From: JAWWPY01 sp963822825 | Lineage (GTDB): Bacteria > Actinomycetota > Actinomycetes > Streptosporangiales > Streptosporangiaceae | DNA: 64,000 nt | Assembly (NCBI GenBank): GCA_963822825.1 | Contig: CAWGIW010000008.1 | Span: 124,001-188,000, forward strand | Reading direction: 5' to 3' | Part shown: one piece after another, positions 37,570-47,193 of the stretch | Position numbering within the stretch: the first letter of the stretch is position 1 | Layout: each line of letters starts with the position of its first letter | Program-made: the position numbers and the translations under genes | Notes under the pieces: generated by a model | Databases searched by the model: none | What the model was told of the DNA's origin: nothing | The model's input: only the letters and a program-made list of their open reading frames with translations

Positions 37570-38733
37570 CTACTTGGTGGCCTCGCTGGCCGGCTTGCGC
37601 CACTGGATCGTGGGACGGAGCGCCTCGAGCCGGACCCGGTGCGCATACCGCTTCGTGATCCCGAGCAGTGAGTCGATCAGCGTGTCCGACAGGAGGTGCG
37701 GCTCGAGGCCAAGCTCGACGAGCCTGGTGTGGGTCACGTTGTAGTAGTGGTTGTACAGCTCGACCCGGGGGTTGTCCAGGTGCTCGATCTTGACCGCGTC
37801 AGGGCTGCACCGGGCGATGGTCTCGGCGATCTGCCCGATCGACATGGACTCGGTCATCTGGTTGAAGACCCGGAACTCGCCCTGGCCGGCCGGGTTCTCG
37901 CAGGCGATCTGGACACACCGGACCGTGTCCCTGATGTCGATGAGACCGCGGGTCTGGCTGCCGTTTCCGTACACGGTCAGCGGCTGGCCCAGGACGGACT
38001 GGATAACGAACCGGTTCAGCACGGTGCCGAATACCGCGTCGTAGTCGAACCGGGTGGCCAGCCGCTCATCCTTGGCCGTCTCCGGCGTCTGCTGGCCATA
38101 GACGACACCCTGGTTCAGGTCGGTGGCCCGCAGGTTCCAGATCCGGCAGGCGAACTCGATGTTGTGGCTGTCGTGCACCTTGGACAGGTGGTAGAAGGAG
38201 CCTGGCCGCTTCGGGAACAGGACCCGGTCCTTGCGTCCCTTGTGCTCGACCTCCAGCCAGCCTTCCTCAATGTCGATGTTGGGCGTGCCGTACTCACCCA
38301 TCGTGCCCAGCTTGACCAGGTGGATGTCGGGGTTGGTCTCGGCGATCGCGTACAGCAGGTTGAGGTTGCCGATCACGTTGTTGGTCTGGGTGTAGACCGC
38401 GTGCTTCCGGTCAACCATTGAGTACGGGGCCGCGCGCTGCTCGGCGAAGTGAACGACCGCGTCGGGCTGGAAGTCACCCACGATGTGGTAGGTGAAGGAC
38501 GCGTCTACGAGGTCCCCGATGTAACACTTGATGTCCTGGCCGGTGTACTCCCGCCATACCCCGACGCGAGTCTGCAAAGACTCGATCGGTACCAGGCTGT
38601 CGACCCCGAGTTCGTTGTCATACCCCCGGCGGGCGAAGTTGTCCGCCACCGCGACGTTATGGCCGCACGCCGAGAGGTGCAGCGCGGTCGGCCACCCGAG
38701 ATAGCCGTCCCCGCCCAACACCAAGATCCTCAT
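37570..38733 (-). CDS. sqd1: UDP-sulfoquinovose synthase-like NAD-dependent epimerase
   Basis: The 387-residue protein follows plant and cyanobacterial SQD1 closely: GGDGYLGWPTALHLS at the NAD site, VVHFAEQRAAPYSMVDR, LVKLGTMGEYGTPNIDIEEG with the catalytic Thr and neighbouring residues, FYHLSKVHDSHN (YxxxK), and ATDLNQGVVYG, LTVYGNGSQTRG. SQD1 makes UDP-sulfoquinovose from UDP-glucose and sulfite. ATG 38733 has AGGAGC 7 bases upstream. No sulfolipid synthase gene is adjacent; a GtrA flippase and a GT2 gene lie next door, so use in a surface glycan is possible. Archaeal Agl3 is a related alternative. Confidence 0.88.
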   Translation of the reverse strand: MRILVLGGDGYLGWPTALHLSACGHNVAVADNFARRGYDNELGVDSLVPIESLQTRVGVWREYTGQDIKCYIGDLVDASFTYHIVGDFQPDAVVHFAEQRAAPYSMVDRKHAVYTQTNNVIGNLNLLYAIAETNPDIHLVKLGTMGEYGTPNIDIEEGWLEVEHKGRKDRVLFPKRPGSFYHLSKVHDSHNIEFACRIWNLRATDLNQGVVYGQQTPETAKDERLATRFDYDAVFGTVLNRFVIQSVLGQPLTVYGNGSQTRGLIDIRDTVRCVQIACENPAGQGEFRVFNQMTESMSIGQIAETIARCSPDAVKIEHLDNPRVELYNHYYNVTHTRLVELGLEPHLLSDTLIDSLLGITKRYAHRVRLEALRPTIQWRKPASEATK

Positions 38734-39011
38734 GATCTTGCTCCTGCCTTGTCGGTCTGTCGCTTGGATTGTTCCCGCCCGGCGCGGCCCTACTGTCCCC
38801 GGCCGCGCCCGATTGTGGGGGGTTCCCGTCCGCGAGGGCCTGCGCGTTCTGTCCGCTGTCGGCGTCCGCACCAAGGCGACCTCGGGCGTGTCCCGTGGAT
38901 ATTCGGCCAGCTGCGCATCCGCCGGAGGCCGCCTACCTCCAGCAATGTTCGGTTCCCGTACTGTATACCTGACTGGATGACCCTTAGGTCTTCCGAGTAA
39001 CTAGGACTCCC

Positions 39012-39665
39012 ATGACACTTGCAGCTCCCCGGTTCGCCGCGTCCCTGCGGCGCCGGCTCCGCAGCTCGCTGGGCAAAAGGTTCAGCAGATTCGTGCCCGT
39101 GGCGGCGGCGTCCTTCGGGGCGAGCCAGCTCACGCTCACCCTTCTGCTCGGGCCCGCGCACGCCACGGCGGGCATATCGGCGATCGCGGCATGGTTCGCC
39201 GGCGCGGCAGTCAGCTACATCCTGAGCCGCTGGGCGTGGGAGCGGAAGGGCCGGCCGAATCTGGTCAGGGAGACCCTGCCCTTCTGGGCGGTGTCGGTCG
39301 GTGCCGCCATCGTGCTGACCCTGACGGCCAAGTACGCGAACCATGAGGCCCTGCGGATGGGCCTGTCGCATGCCCAGCGAGTGCTCTTCGTGGATGGTGC
39401 CTATCTCGCGGCGAACTGCGGGACGTTCCTGGCGAGGTTCGTGATCTTCCACTACGTCCTCTTCGCGGACCGGGGGTCCGCGGTATCGCCGGAGGCGGCT
39501 GGCCGGCCTGCCGGCGCGGCGAGTCCGTCCCCGGCCATGGGAGCGGATCCGGCCAGCGTCGTGCGGGCCAACGGCTCGGCCGCATGGGCCGAGTTCCCGG
39601 CCAGGCCGCCAGCGGCCCGCTCTGTGGACGACGACGAGGTAGCCGAGCGGGGTGCCCGGCGCTGA
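39012..39665 (+). CDS. GtrA-family membrane protein
   Basis: A 217-residue protein with four membrane helices (FVPVAAASFGASQLTLTLLL, TAGISAIAAWFAGAAVSYIL, FWAVSVGAAIVLTLTA, AYLAANCGTFLARFVIFHYV) and the SYILSRWAWERK loop typical of GtrA proteins, which are thought to flip polyprenyl-linked sugars. The last 65 residues are a disordered Ala/Pro/Arg tail whose coding DNA overlaps the end of the GT2 gene on the other strand. It is divergent from sqd1 with a 280-bp gap that contains no other gene. Confidence 0.87.
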   Translation: MTLAAPRFAASLRRRLRSSLGKRFSRFVPVAAASFGASQLTLTLLLGPAHATAGISAIAAWFAGAAVSYILSRWAWERKGRPNLVRETLPFWAVSVGAAIVLTLTAKYANHEALRMGLSHAQRVLFVDGAYLAANCGTFLARFVIFHYVLFADRGSAVSPEAAGRPAGAASPSPAMGADPASVVRANGSAAWAEFPARPPAARSVDDDEVAERGARR

Positions 39666-40438
39666 CGCTCCCGCCACCAGGTGCGTGCGATCACAGCGGC
39701 AAAGTGGAGGCCGTAGATCGCGTTGTGCCCCTTCTTGCTGTCGCCCACCTGCCGTTTGTGAATAGTGGCCGGCACTTCCAGCACGGTGAACCCTCTGGCC
39801 AGCACCGCGATGAGTAGTTCGGCCGACTGGTACTGAGGCTGTTCGAGGCGCACGGCTCCGGTGACTTCGGCGCGCATCGCGCGCAGCCCGAACGAAGAGT
39901 CGGTGATGCGCTTACCGGTCAGCAGGCTGATGGTCACCGCGAAGACCCACGTGCCCAGGCGGCGCACCGGGTCCTTGGTCTCCTGGCTGCCAAGCTTGCG
40001 CGACCCGGTGACGAAATCAGCCTCGCCCGATAGCACGGGCCCCAGGATGCGCTCCATCTCGGCTGGGTTGTATTGGCCGTCGGCGTCGGTGGTGACGATG
40101 AACCTGGCGCCGCCCTCCCTGGCTATGCGATAGCCGAGCCGGAGCGCAGCGCCCTGGCCGCGGTTGACTGGGACGTCGCAGACCAGGGCGCCGTGCGCGC
40201 GGCCCTCGGCCACCGTCCCGTCCCTGGCCCCGTCTGACACCACGATGACCGAGGTGGCGAGCCCGCAGAGAGACACAGGAAGACTGTCTACGACCGAGCC
40301 GAGCACTCCCTCCTCGTTGAAGGCGGCGATCACGATGGCGACCGGCCGCAGGTGCGCCGCGCGCTCGCCATAGTGCGCGGCGAATGCTGCGAGGGCAGCG
40401 CCGTCCACTGCTTCGCCGGCCACCGGCGAGGGAGTCAC
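39452..40438 (-). CDS. Family 2 glycosyltransferase (polyprenyl-phosphate sugar transferase-like)
   Basis: The 328-residue GT-A enzyme shows VAIVIAAFNEEGVLGSVVDS, VIVVSDGARDGT, NRGQGAALRLGYRIA and the metal-binding DADGQYNP. QQ/RxxRW-type priming motifs are absent and no membrane helices are predicted, as in soluble dolichol-phosphate-mannose-synthase-like members. The conserved part ends near 39670. The last 73 residues are low-complexity and run antisense to the GtrA gene for 214 bp. GTG 40438 overlaps the stop of the upstream epimerase stub (GTGA). GT2 plus GtrA is a common lipid-linked-sugar pair. Confidence 0.85.
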   Translation of the reverse strand: MTPSPVAGEAVDGAALAAFAAHYGERAAHLRPVAIVIAAFNEEGVLGSVVDSLPVSLCGLATSVIVVSDGARDGTVAEGRAHGALVCDVPVNRGQGAALRLGYRIAREGGARFIVTTDADGQYNPAEMERILGPVLSGEADFVTGSRKLGSQETKDPVRRLGTWVFAVTISLLTGKRITDSSFGLRAMRAEVTGAVRLEQPQYQSAELLIAVLARGFTVLEVPATIHKRQVGDSKKGHNAIYGLHFAAVIARTWWRERQRRAPRSATSSSSTERAAGGLAGNSAHAAEPLARTTLAGSAPMAGDGLAAPAGRPAASGDTADPRSAKRT

Positions 40439-40626
40439 TGAGCGGCCTCCGCCGCTGCCACTCCGCCGCGCCGCGGCGCGGCACCACGGTGGAGCGCGAG
40501 TTCCGGCGGCCACCTGTCTACCACGGTTACCTCCCCGCCCCGCTCCAGCCGTGCCCTGACCAGCCGCCGTCCGATGAATCCCGCCCCGTCGGTCACCAGG
40601 ACCCGGGAAGGTCCTTCAGCCGCCAT
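40435..40626 (-). pseudogene. Truncated N-terminus of a sugar-nucleotide epimerase
   Basis: A 63-residue ORF opens with SRVLVTDGAGFIGRRLVRAR and EVTVVDRWPPEL, the first two strands of an NAD-binding Rossmann fold in which the motif is normally TGGAGFIG; here a Gly is Asp. The catalytic YxxxK part is missing. It overlaps the GT2 start, so it may persist because it drives translation of that gene. An intact epimerase probably stood here once. Confidence 0.6.
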
Positions 40627-40990
40627 CGATTCTCCATTCGCGGTACGTGCCCTTCATGTTGTCGCCCTGTTAACGCACCGGGCCTAGCCCGCATATGCTG
40701 CCCGGCCAAGCTGGATGTACTCCGAGGAAACGCTGAAGGATTCAGCGTTCCCGCGCGGGATATGCTCGGTCACGGCCCGTATTATCCGGGCCAAACCGGC
40801 CAATTCAATCCGGCAAACGCCGCGGTCGCGTTGCCCGGGTTGGTTCTCGGAGTTGTTTTACGGGAAACGCGACCACGCAAGATGCAGGGGATAGTGTAGC
40901 GGCGCAGCGTATGAGCTAGTAGCCAGGATGCCGGTGTGCCATGCTTGTAGTTTCCGCTGTTAGGACGGGGGCACCGGAGGAAGTGATCCC
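40627..40990. other. Regulatory gap with two hairpins between divergent operons
   Basis: No gene is seen. A perfect 9-bp inverted repeat with a 3-base loop, AACGCTGAA-GGA-TTCAGCGTT, lies at 40729-40749. A second, GGCCCG/CGGGCC, lies at 40774-40792. Both lie between the GT2 cluster and cobH and could be operators or transcript hairpins. GGAGGAA precedes the cobH ATG. Confidence 0.5.
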
Positions 40991-41602
40991 ATGACGACCG
41001 GGGCCGCGGATCCGCGAGCGGAGGCGGACCGGATCGATGAGTCGCGGGAGATTCTCCGTTCCCGCATCGACCTGAGCCGCCTTGCACCGTTAAGCCGCGC
41101 GGTCACCGAGCACATCATCCTCGCGAGCGCTGATTTCGACTACGCGACTGATCTTGTCTGCGACGAGGCGGCGCTGGCCACGGCGGTCGCTGAGGTCACG
41201 GCCGGCGCTGTGGTGGTCGCCGACGCGGCGATGGTCGCGGCGGGAATCACCGCGCACCCCATCGTCTGCAAGGACGGCGAGCCGCTGACCGAGCGCCTGG
41301 CCCGGACCGCGGGCATCAGTCGAGCCGCCGCAGCGGTGCGGCTGGCATTCGGCCAGGTCGGGCCAGGCGCCATCTGGGTGATCGGCGACGAGCCAGCGGC
41401 GCTGGAAGAGGTCATCAGCCGGGATGTGCAGCCGTCTTTCGTCATCGGCCTGCCGGTGGGTTTCGCAGGCGCCGCGGAAGCCAAGGACGCGCTCCGGGCC
41501 AGCGGCCTGGCGTCGCTGAGCAACCTTTCGGAGAAAGGAGGCGCCGCGGTGGCCGCCGCGGCGTTCAACGCTCTCCTGGGCGCCGCCGCGGGCCAGCCCT
41601 AG
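40991..41602 (+). CDS. cobH: Precorrin-8X methylmutase
   Basis: The 203-residue enzyme moves a methyl group within the corrin ring to give hydrogenobyrinic acid (or the cobalt equivalent in the CbiC pathway). Family features are RSRIDLSRLAPLSRAVTEHI with the active-site His, VVADAAMVAAGI, VGFAGAAEAKDAL and NLSEKGGAAVAAAAFNAL. Length is normal. GGAGGAA lies 8 bases upstream. It is followed 111 bp later by cysG, forming a small tetrapyrrole cluster. Confidence 0.93.
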   Translation: MTTGAADPRAEADRIDESREILRSRIDLSRLAPLSRAVTEHIILASADFDYATDLVCDEAALATAVAEVTAGAVVVADAAMVAAGITAHPIVCKDGEPLTERLARTAGISRAAAAVRLAFGQVGPGAIWVIGDEPAALEEVISRDVQPSFVIGLPVGFAGAAEAKDALRASGLASLSNLSEKGGAAVAAAAFNALLGAAAGQP

Positions 41603-41713
41603 GGCTCCCTCGGCGCACTGGGATCACGGCGGTCCGTGCCCCGGTCATGCTGGCCCTGGACTGCCGTTACGCTCGATCATCGGTCAGCTAGAACCGGAGG
41701 AGTGCGGACTGCC

Positions 41714-43075
41714 ATGGTCGCCGTCGAGGCCCTGCCCTACCTGCTTGGGCTCCGCCTGAATGGCCGTATGGTCCTGGTCGTGGGCGGCGGCACGGTGGCC
41801 ACCCGGCGAGTCCCCGCCCTGCTCGACGCGGGCGCCGACGTTCTCGTCGTCTCTCCCGAGCTCAGCCCGTCCTTGCACGCCCTCGACCTGGCGGGCCGGA
41901 TCCGCTGGGAGCCGCGTGGCTACGCGCCTGGTGACTGCCCCGGAGCGTGGCTGGTCTGCGCGTGCACCGATGACCTGGCGGTGAACACCACTGTGGCGGC
42001 GGACGCCGAGGCCGCTGGGATCTGGTGCGTCCGGGCGGACGACGCTGAGGCCTCTGCCGCCTGGACTCCCGCGTCCGGGCAGGCCGGCGACGTGCAGGTG
42101 GGCGTGCTGAGCGGTGACCCCCGGCGCAGCGCGGGCATCAGAGATGCGGTGCTCAATGGCCTGCGGTCCGGTGCGCTGAACGCGCGCCGGCACCGCCGCC
42201 GCAGCGGGGGCGTCGCCCTGGTGGGCGGCGGCCCGGGAGATCCCGGGCTGATCACCGTGCGGGGACGGCAGATCCTGGCTGACGCGGACGTCGTGGTGGC
42301 CGACCATCTCGCGCCGCAGTCGCTGCTCGACGAGCTGGCACCGAGCGTGGAAATCGTCGACGCGGCCAAGATCCCCCGCGGCCGGGCCATGGCGCAGGAG
42401 GACATCAACTCGCTGTTGGTGAGCAAGGCCCGCCGCGGCCTCCTCGTGGTCCGGCTCAAGGGCGGGGACCCGTTCGTGTTCGGGCGTGGCGGGGAGGAAT
42501 TGCTGGCCTGCCTGAGCGCGGGCGTGCCAGTGACCGTGGTGCCCGGGGTATCCAGCGCGACCGCCGTGCCTGCCGCCGCCGGGGTGCCGGTCACCCATCG
42601 CGGCGTGGCCCAGGAGTTTCACGTGATCTCGGCGCATGTCCCACCAGGCGACGCGCGCTCCACCGTGGATTGGCCCGCGCTGGGCCGCTCGCCTGCCACA
42701 CTGGTGCTCCTCATGGCAGTCGAGCACCTGGGACCCATCGCCGATACGCTCATTCGGCATGGCCGCGCCGGGAGCACCCCAGTTTCGGTCATTGTGGACG
42801 GTACCCTGCCGACGCAGCACATAATTACCTCAGCACTGAATACGGTCGCCCGCGACGCATCAGCAGCGGGCGTCCGTCCTCCGGCGGTCGTCGTGGTGGG
42901 TGAGGTCGTGAACGTCGCGGCGCAGATAGCCGGGCTCTCGCGTGGATCGGGCGAGGCAGTCCCGGCCGGCACCTTTACGCCCGCGTCGGCGCGGGCGCAG
43001 GCGCGGGCGCCATCCGTGGCGGCGGGGACCACTCGGGATGACGGGCGATCCGGGCTGACCGACCCTCCGGGATGA
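41714..43075 (+). CDS. cysG: Fused siroheme synthase/uroporphyrinogen-III C-methyltransferase
   Basis: The 453-residue protein joins two enzymes. The N-terminal part (LNGRMVLVVGGGTVATRRV, WLVCACTDDLAVN) is the NAD-dependent precorrin-2 dehydrogenase/ferrochelatase. The C-terminal part (VALVGGGPGDPGLITVRG, LLVVRLKGGDPFVFGRGGEE, VVPGVSSATAVPAAAGVPVT) is the SAM-dependent methyltransferase. It makes precorrin-2, the branch point for cobalamin and siroheme. ATG 41714 follows GGAGGAG. The last 40 residues are a disordered Ala/Arg tail. Next to cobH, it supports precorrin supply for B12. Confidence 0.93.
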   Translation: MVAVEALPYLLGLRLNGRMVLVVGGGTVATRRVPALLDAGADVLVVSPELSPSLHALDLAGRIRWEPRGYAPGDCPGAWLVCACTDDLAVNTTVAADAEAAGIWCVRADDAEASAAWTPASGQAGDVQVGVLSGDPRRSAGIRDAVLNGLRSGALNARRHRRRSGGVALVGGGPGDPGLITVRGRQILADADVVVADHLAPQSLLDELAPSVEIVDAAKIPRGRAMAQEDINSLLVSKARRGLLVVRLKGGDPFVFGRGGEELLACLSAGVPVTVVPGVSSATAVPAAAGVPVTHRGVAQEFHVISAHVPPGDARSTVDWPALGRSPATLVLLMAVEHLGPIADTLIRHGRAGSTPVSVIVDGTLPTQHIITSALNTVARDASAAGVRPPAVVVVGEVVNVAAQIAGLSRGSGEAVPAGTFTPASARAQARAPSVAAGTTRDDGRSGLTDPPG

Positions 43076-43160
43076 CGGGTGGATTCTCGGTAGCGGACCA
43101 TGGGGTGAGGGACCAGACGGGACGGACCAGACGGGACGGAAAGGCAACGGCAGGAGGGTG

Positions 43161-45144
43161 ATGACGGAGGGACAGGGACTGACGGCCGCTTCCGCGCACC
43201 CGGCGGGCGCGGATACGCCGCCGCCTGCCCAGGGTCCGCCCGGCGCCCACGCATCCGGCGCCCCGGCGCCCGGCGAGCTGACCCCGGAAGCGGAGGTTAC
43301 GCCGGCGGAGGTGCCACACCGGCGGGTGGACGCGCGTCAGCTCGAGAGGGCGCTCCTCGAGCTGCGGCACCGGATCGTCAACGTCACCCTGCTCTTCGAG
43401 ACCGACGGCGCGGATGGGGCGAGAGCGGAGCGGCGCAAGCTGCTCAGCCAGATTGACGATTACCTGTTGCCGCGGCTGCGCCAGTCGGGCGCGCCGATCC
43501 TGGTCGCCCTGGTCGGCTCCACGGGGGCCGGCAAGTCAACGCTGGTGAACAGCCTGGTCGGCATGCAGATCAGCAACACTGGGGTGCGGCGGCCGACGAC
43601 GAACAGCCCGGTGCTCGCCTGCCATCCCGACGACGCGGACTGGTTCGCTGAGAACGTCTTCCTGCCTACCGTGCCCCGCGTGCGCCAGGAGGGCCTGGCC
43701 AGGTCGGGCCGCGACGGACTGCTCGTACTCGCGGCGGTGGAGGGAATGCCCAAGGGCGTCGCCCTGCTGGATACCCCGGACATCGACTCCGTGGTCCAGG
43801 CCCACCGCGAGTTCGCGCACCAGTTCCTCGACGCGTCCGACCTGTGGCTCTTCATGACCAGCGCCAGCCGTTATGCCGATACGAGCGTCTGGGAGCTGCT
43901 CCAGTACGCCAGGGACAGGGGGGCCTCGCTGGGCATCGTGCTGTCCCGGGTTCCACCCTCGGCCGGGGCGGAGCTCACCAAGCACTTCGGTGCCATGCTG
44001 GTGGCCAACGGGCTCGCGGACAATCAGCGCTTCGTGATCAACGAGACGGTCATCACCGAAGGGCGGCTGCCGCCCGAAGCATCCGGCCCGGTGCGGGCGT
44101 GGCTCGAGGACACCGCGGCCCGGGGGGATCGCCGGGTGGCGGTCCTCACCCAGACCATGTCCGGCGTGCTCGACACGTTCCGCACCAGGATCCCGGCCCT
44201 GGCGGCCGAGGCGCAGGTCCAGCTCGCCATCCGTGCCGACCTGCAAGCCGGGGTGGAGCGAGCGTACGGGGCCGCGCTCGCCGAGACGGACGAGGCGCTG
44301 CGGAACGGCTCGCTGCTCCGCGGCGAGATCCTGGCCCGCTGGCAGGACTTCGCGGGTACCGGCGATCTGCTGCGGGCATTGCAGGGCCGGCCGGGGCGGC
44401 CCGGCGGGCGGGCAGCAGAAGCGGGGTTCGCCAGGGCGGGCCGAGGCGCTCAAAGCCGCTGTGCGCGGCGGGATCGAGTCGCTGGTGGTGTCCGTGGCCG
44501 ACCGGGCCGCGGAGGATTGCATCCGCCGGTGGCGCAGGCACCCGCCGGCGCCGCTCTGCTCGACCAGCTGTCGAGCGGGGCGACCGACGAGATCTGGGGC
44601 AGTTCGCCGTTCGCGGCCGAGGCGGAGCTGATCCTTGGCCTGAGCCCGGGCGCCCGCGCGGACAAGGACGGAGCCGGCGGGCCGGAGGCTGGACCGCCGA
44701 CGGCGGAGTCGGCTCTCGGTCGGTCGTCGCCCGACCTGGCCACCCGATCCGTCGGCGCGGTCGGCCGCTGGCAGGACCACATACTGCACATGGTGCAGGG
44801 GCAGAACGTTACCAAGCGGTCGATCGCCCGGCTCATTTCCTTCGACGAGGATTCGTTGAGCATGGTGCTGGTAATTGGGCTGCTGGGGTACGACACGGGC
44901 GATGTCACGGCGGACGAGGTGGTGAGCGCGGTCCCGCGTCACCTCCTCACGTCGCTTTTCGGGGCGGGGCGGCTGCGCGAGATCAGCACCGAGGCCCGAG
45001 CCGACCTGCACGAGCGGATCAGGCTGCTCTTCGACGAGGAGATGCTGCGATTCGCGGCGGTCGTCACCGCGGCCGGCGGAACTGAACGACGCCACGGCTG
45101 GGCACCTGCACCAGGCCGCCGACGCGGTTGAGGCGGCGCGATGA
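43161..45144 (+). CDS. Dynamin-like GTPase, first of a pair (three frame breaks)
   Basis: About 660 residues. An acidic Pro-rich N-terminus is followed by the P-loop LVALVGSTGAGKSTLVNSLV, a G2-like RRPTTNSPVL and G3 LLDTPDIDSV. No classical NKxD is seen, so G4 is degenerate (VLSRVP). A long helical C-terminal region is interrupted by compensating frame breaks near 44400 and 44545 and a third near 45075. After the last the sequence reads LNDATAGHLHQAADAVEAAR to a TGA at 45142 that overlaps the next ATG. No membrane helices. ATG 43161 follows GGAGGG. Works presumably with the second GTPase. Confidence 0.8.
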
Positions 45145-47039
45145 CCCCCGGGGAGCCCACCGCGACCTGGGTGGGCAGCGGTGGTCGCGACCTGTCAGGC
45201 AGGCTGACCGCGCTGGCCAGGCTGGTGCAGATCGGGGCCGCCCGCACTGGCCCGGACGGTTCAGCCCCGAGCTTCTGCGGGATGCCGAACAAATGGTCGC
45301 CCGGGCCGGCGAGCGGCTGCGGCTATCCGCGAACCATACCGTCGCGATCCTGGCGGGCGGCACCGGGAGCGGCAAGTCCTCCCTTTTCAACCGGCTGGCC
45401 GGCGCCATTTTTCGCCGGTCGGGGTGACCAGGCCGGTGACCCTGAATCCGCACGCTTGTGTCTGGGGGATGGAAGGGGCGGGGTCGCTGCTGGAATGGCT
45501 GGGCGTGCAGCACCGGTACCGTTACGCGCGGTCGAGCGCGCTCGGCGAGGGTGAGAGGTCCCTACGTGGCCTGGTCCTGCTCGACGTTCCCGATCACGAT
45601 TCGGTGCTGGGCGGGACGTCGGAAGTGAGCCGCCTCGTCGCGCTGGCCGACGTGCTGATCTGGGTGCTCGATCCGCAGAAATACGCCGACGCCGCCGTGC
45701 ACAGCCGATTCCTCACCCCGATGGCCGGTCACTCGTCGGTCATCATGGTCGTCCTGAACCAGTCCGACCTGCTCACCGCCGCCCAGGCTGAGGACTGCGT
45801 GTCGGATCTGCGGCGGCTGCTCGATTCCGAGGGCTTGACCGAAGCCCGGGTCCAGCTCACGTCGGCCCGCACCGGGGCCGGCCTGGAAGAACTGCGCAAC
45901 GTGCTGACCGACACGGTGTACGCGAGGCGGGCCTCCAGCGAACGGATCGGGGCTGACGTAGACGCCATCATCGAGCGCTTCCTGCCGTATGCGGTCGAGG
46001 CGCCTGCGGGCGAGCCGCCATACCGCCCGGCGGCCGAGCCGCCGTTCGGCCCGGCGGCCGAGCCGCCGTTCGGCCCGGCGGCCGAGCCGCCGTTCGGCCC
46101 GGCGGCCGAGCCGCCGTTCGGCTCAGCGGCCGAGCCGCCGTTCGGCTCGCCGCGGAGCCGGCGTTCGGCCCGCCGGCCGAGGTGTGGGGCAGCACAGCGG
46201 CCGAGGCGGCGGGCGGGCGGGCGGCCAGACCGCCAAACGGTACCGCGGACTTCTATAACGTCCCGCCACGCGCCGCCGAATTGCTCGCCGAGTCGTTCGC
46301 CCGCGCGGCGGGGACGTCGGGCGTCGGGCAGGCCGTGCAGAGCGCCCGGGAACTCAGGGCGGTGGACTACGTGGGCTGGCCAGTGGCGTGGCTGGCCGAC
46401 CGGGTGATTGGCCGTGATCCGCTGCGCAAGCTGCGCCTGGGCTATATCTGGGATGAATTGCGCGAGGTCTCGGCGGGGCCGGCGGGCGCGCAGCAGGCCG
46501 AGATCGACAACGCGCTCACTGCCCTGGGCGACCAGGTCGGCACCGCCCTGCCGCAGCCCTGGTCGCACACCGTCCGGGCCGCGGCCCGGTCGAACGCGCA
46601 GCAGATTCCCGCCGCGTTGGGCGCGGCCATTGGGGAGTCGCTGCCTGCCGAGAACACCGTGGCGCCGTGGTGGCGCCTGGCCGCGGCCTGGCAGGGGTTG
46701 CTGCTGGGGTGTGTGGCGATCGGGCTGGCGTGGATGGTGGCCATCCTGGTGCTGGGGGTGTTCCGGGTGGCACCGCACGCACCGGCCATCTTCCGTGATC
46801 CGGTGCTGCTGCCCTGGATAGCGGTCATGATCGCGGCGATCCTCGGGCTTGGCTGGCTGACCGCGTCGGGTTTCATGACCGCGGTCACCACAGCGGCGGT
46901 CCAGGAGCGGGACGAAGTTGACGGGGAGATGCGGTCTCGGATGACGATTGTCGCCGAGCAGATGGTGATGCAGCCGATCAGGCAGGAACTGTCCGAGTGC
47001 TCCCGGTTCAGCGCCGCGCTCCGCGCAGCCAGCCGGTAG
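45141..47039 (+). CDS. Membrane-anchored GTPase, second of the pair (three frame breaks)
   Basis: Starts ATG 45141, coupled to the first GTPase. Frames switch near 45260 and 45410 to give FSPELLRDAEQMVARAGERL, P-loop AILAGGTGSGKSSLFNRLAG and GVTRPVTLNPHACVWG, then G3 VLLDVPDHDSV and G4 VVLNQSDLL. A six-fold PAAEPPFG repeat region follows, then another break near 46150. The C-terminal part has two membrane helices (LLLGCVAIGLAWMVAILVLG, WIAVMIAAILGLGWLTASGF). A cytosolic and a membrane-bound GTPase in tandem is a recurrent actinobacterial arrangement of unknown role, possibly membrane remodelling. Confidence 0.8.
46014..46160 (+). repeat. 24-bp tandem repeat, about six copies
   Basis: Six near-identical units of GCGGCCGAGCCGCCGTTCGG plus four bases encode Ala-Ala-Glu-Pro-Pro-Phe-Gly-Pro/Ser between the GTPase domain and the membrane part. 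The frame break near 46150 falls at the end of the array. Confidence 0.9.
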
Positions 47040-47169
47040 GGCCAGCCGGTCGGGCCAGCAGCCGGTCGGGCCAGCAGTAAGCCCCAGCCCCAAGCAAGCC
47101 CCCCAGTCCAGCGGCAGCTTTTCGCTGACGGCTTAATGCCTGAGGAAGCCCTTCCCGCCGCCCGATGTT

Positions 47170-47193
47170 CACTGTAATGATGTAATCACAGTG
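47170..47193 (+). promoter_or_regulatory. Palindrome overlapping the start of the HtrA-like gene
   Basis: CACTGT (47170-47175) faces ACAGTG (47188-47193) across 12 bp. The spacer contains the direct repeat TGTAAT-GA-TGTAAT. The right arm contains the GTG start codon, so a bound regulator would sit on the start region. This is the only A/T-rich spot in the gap after the GTPase genes. Confidence 0.5.

Noticed and set aside
45729..47093. A 454-codon minus-strand frame
   Set aside because: Antisense to the second GTPase; its repeats mirror the PAAEPPFG array and it has no ribosome site or family motifs.
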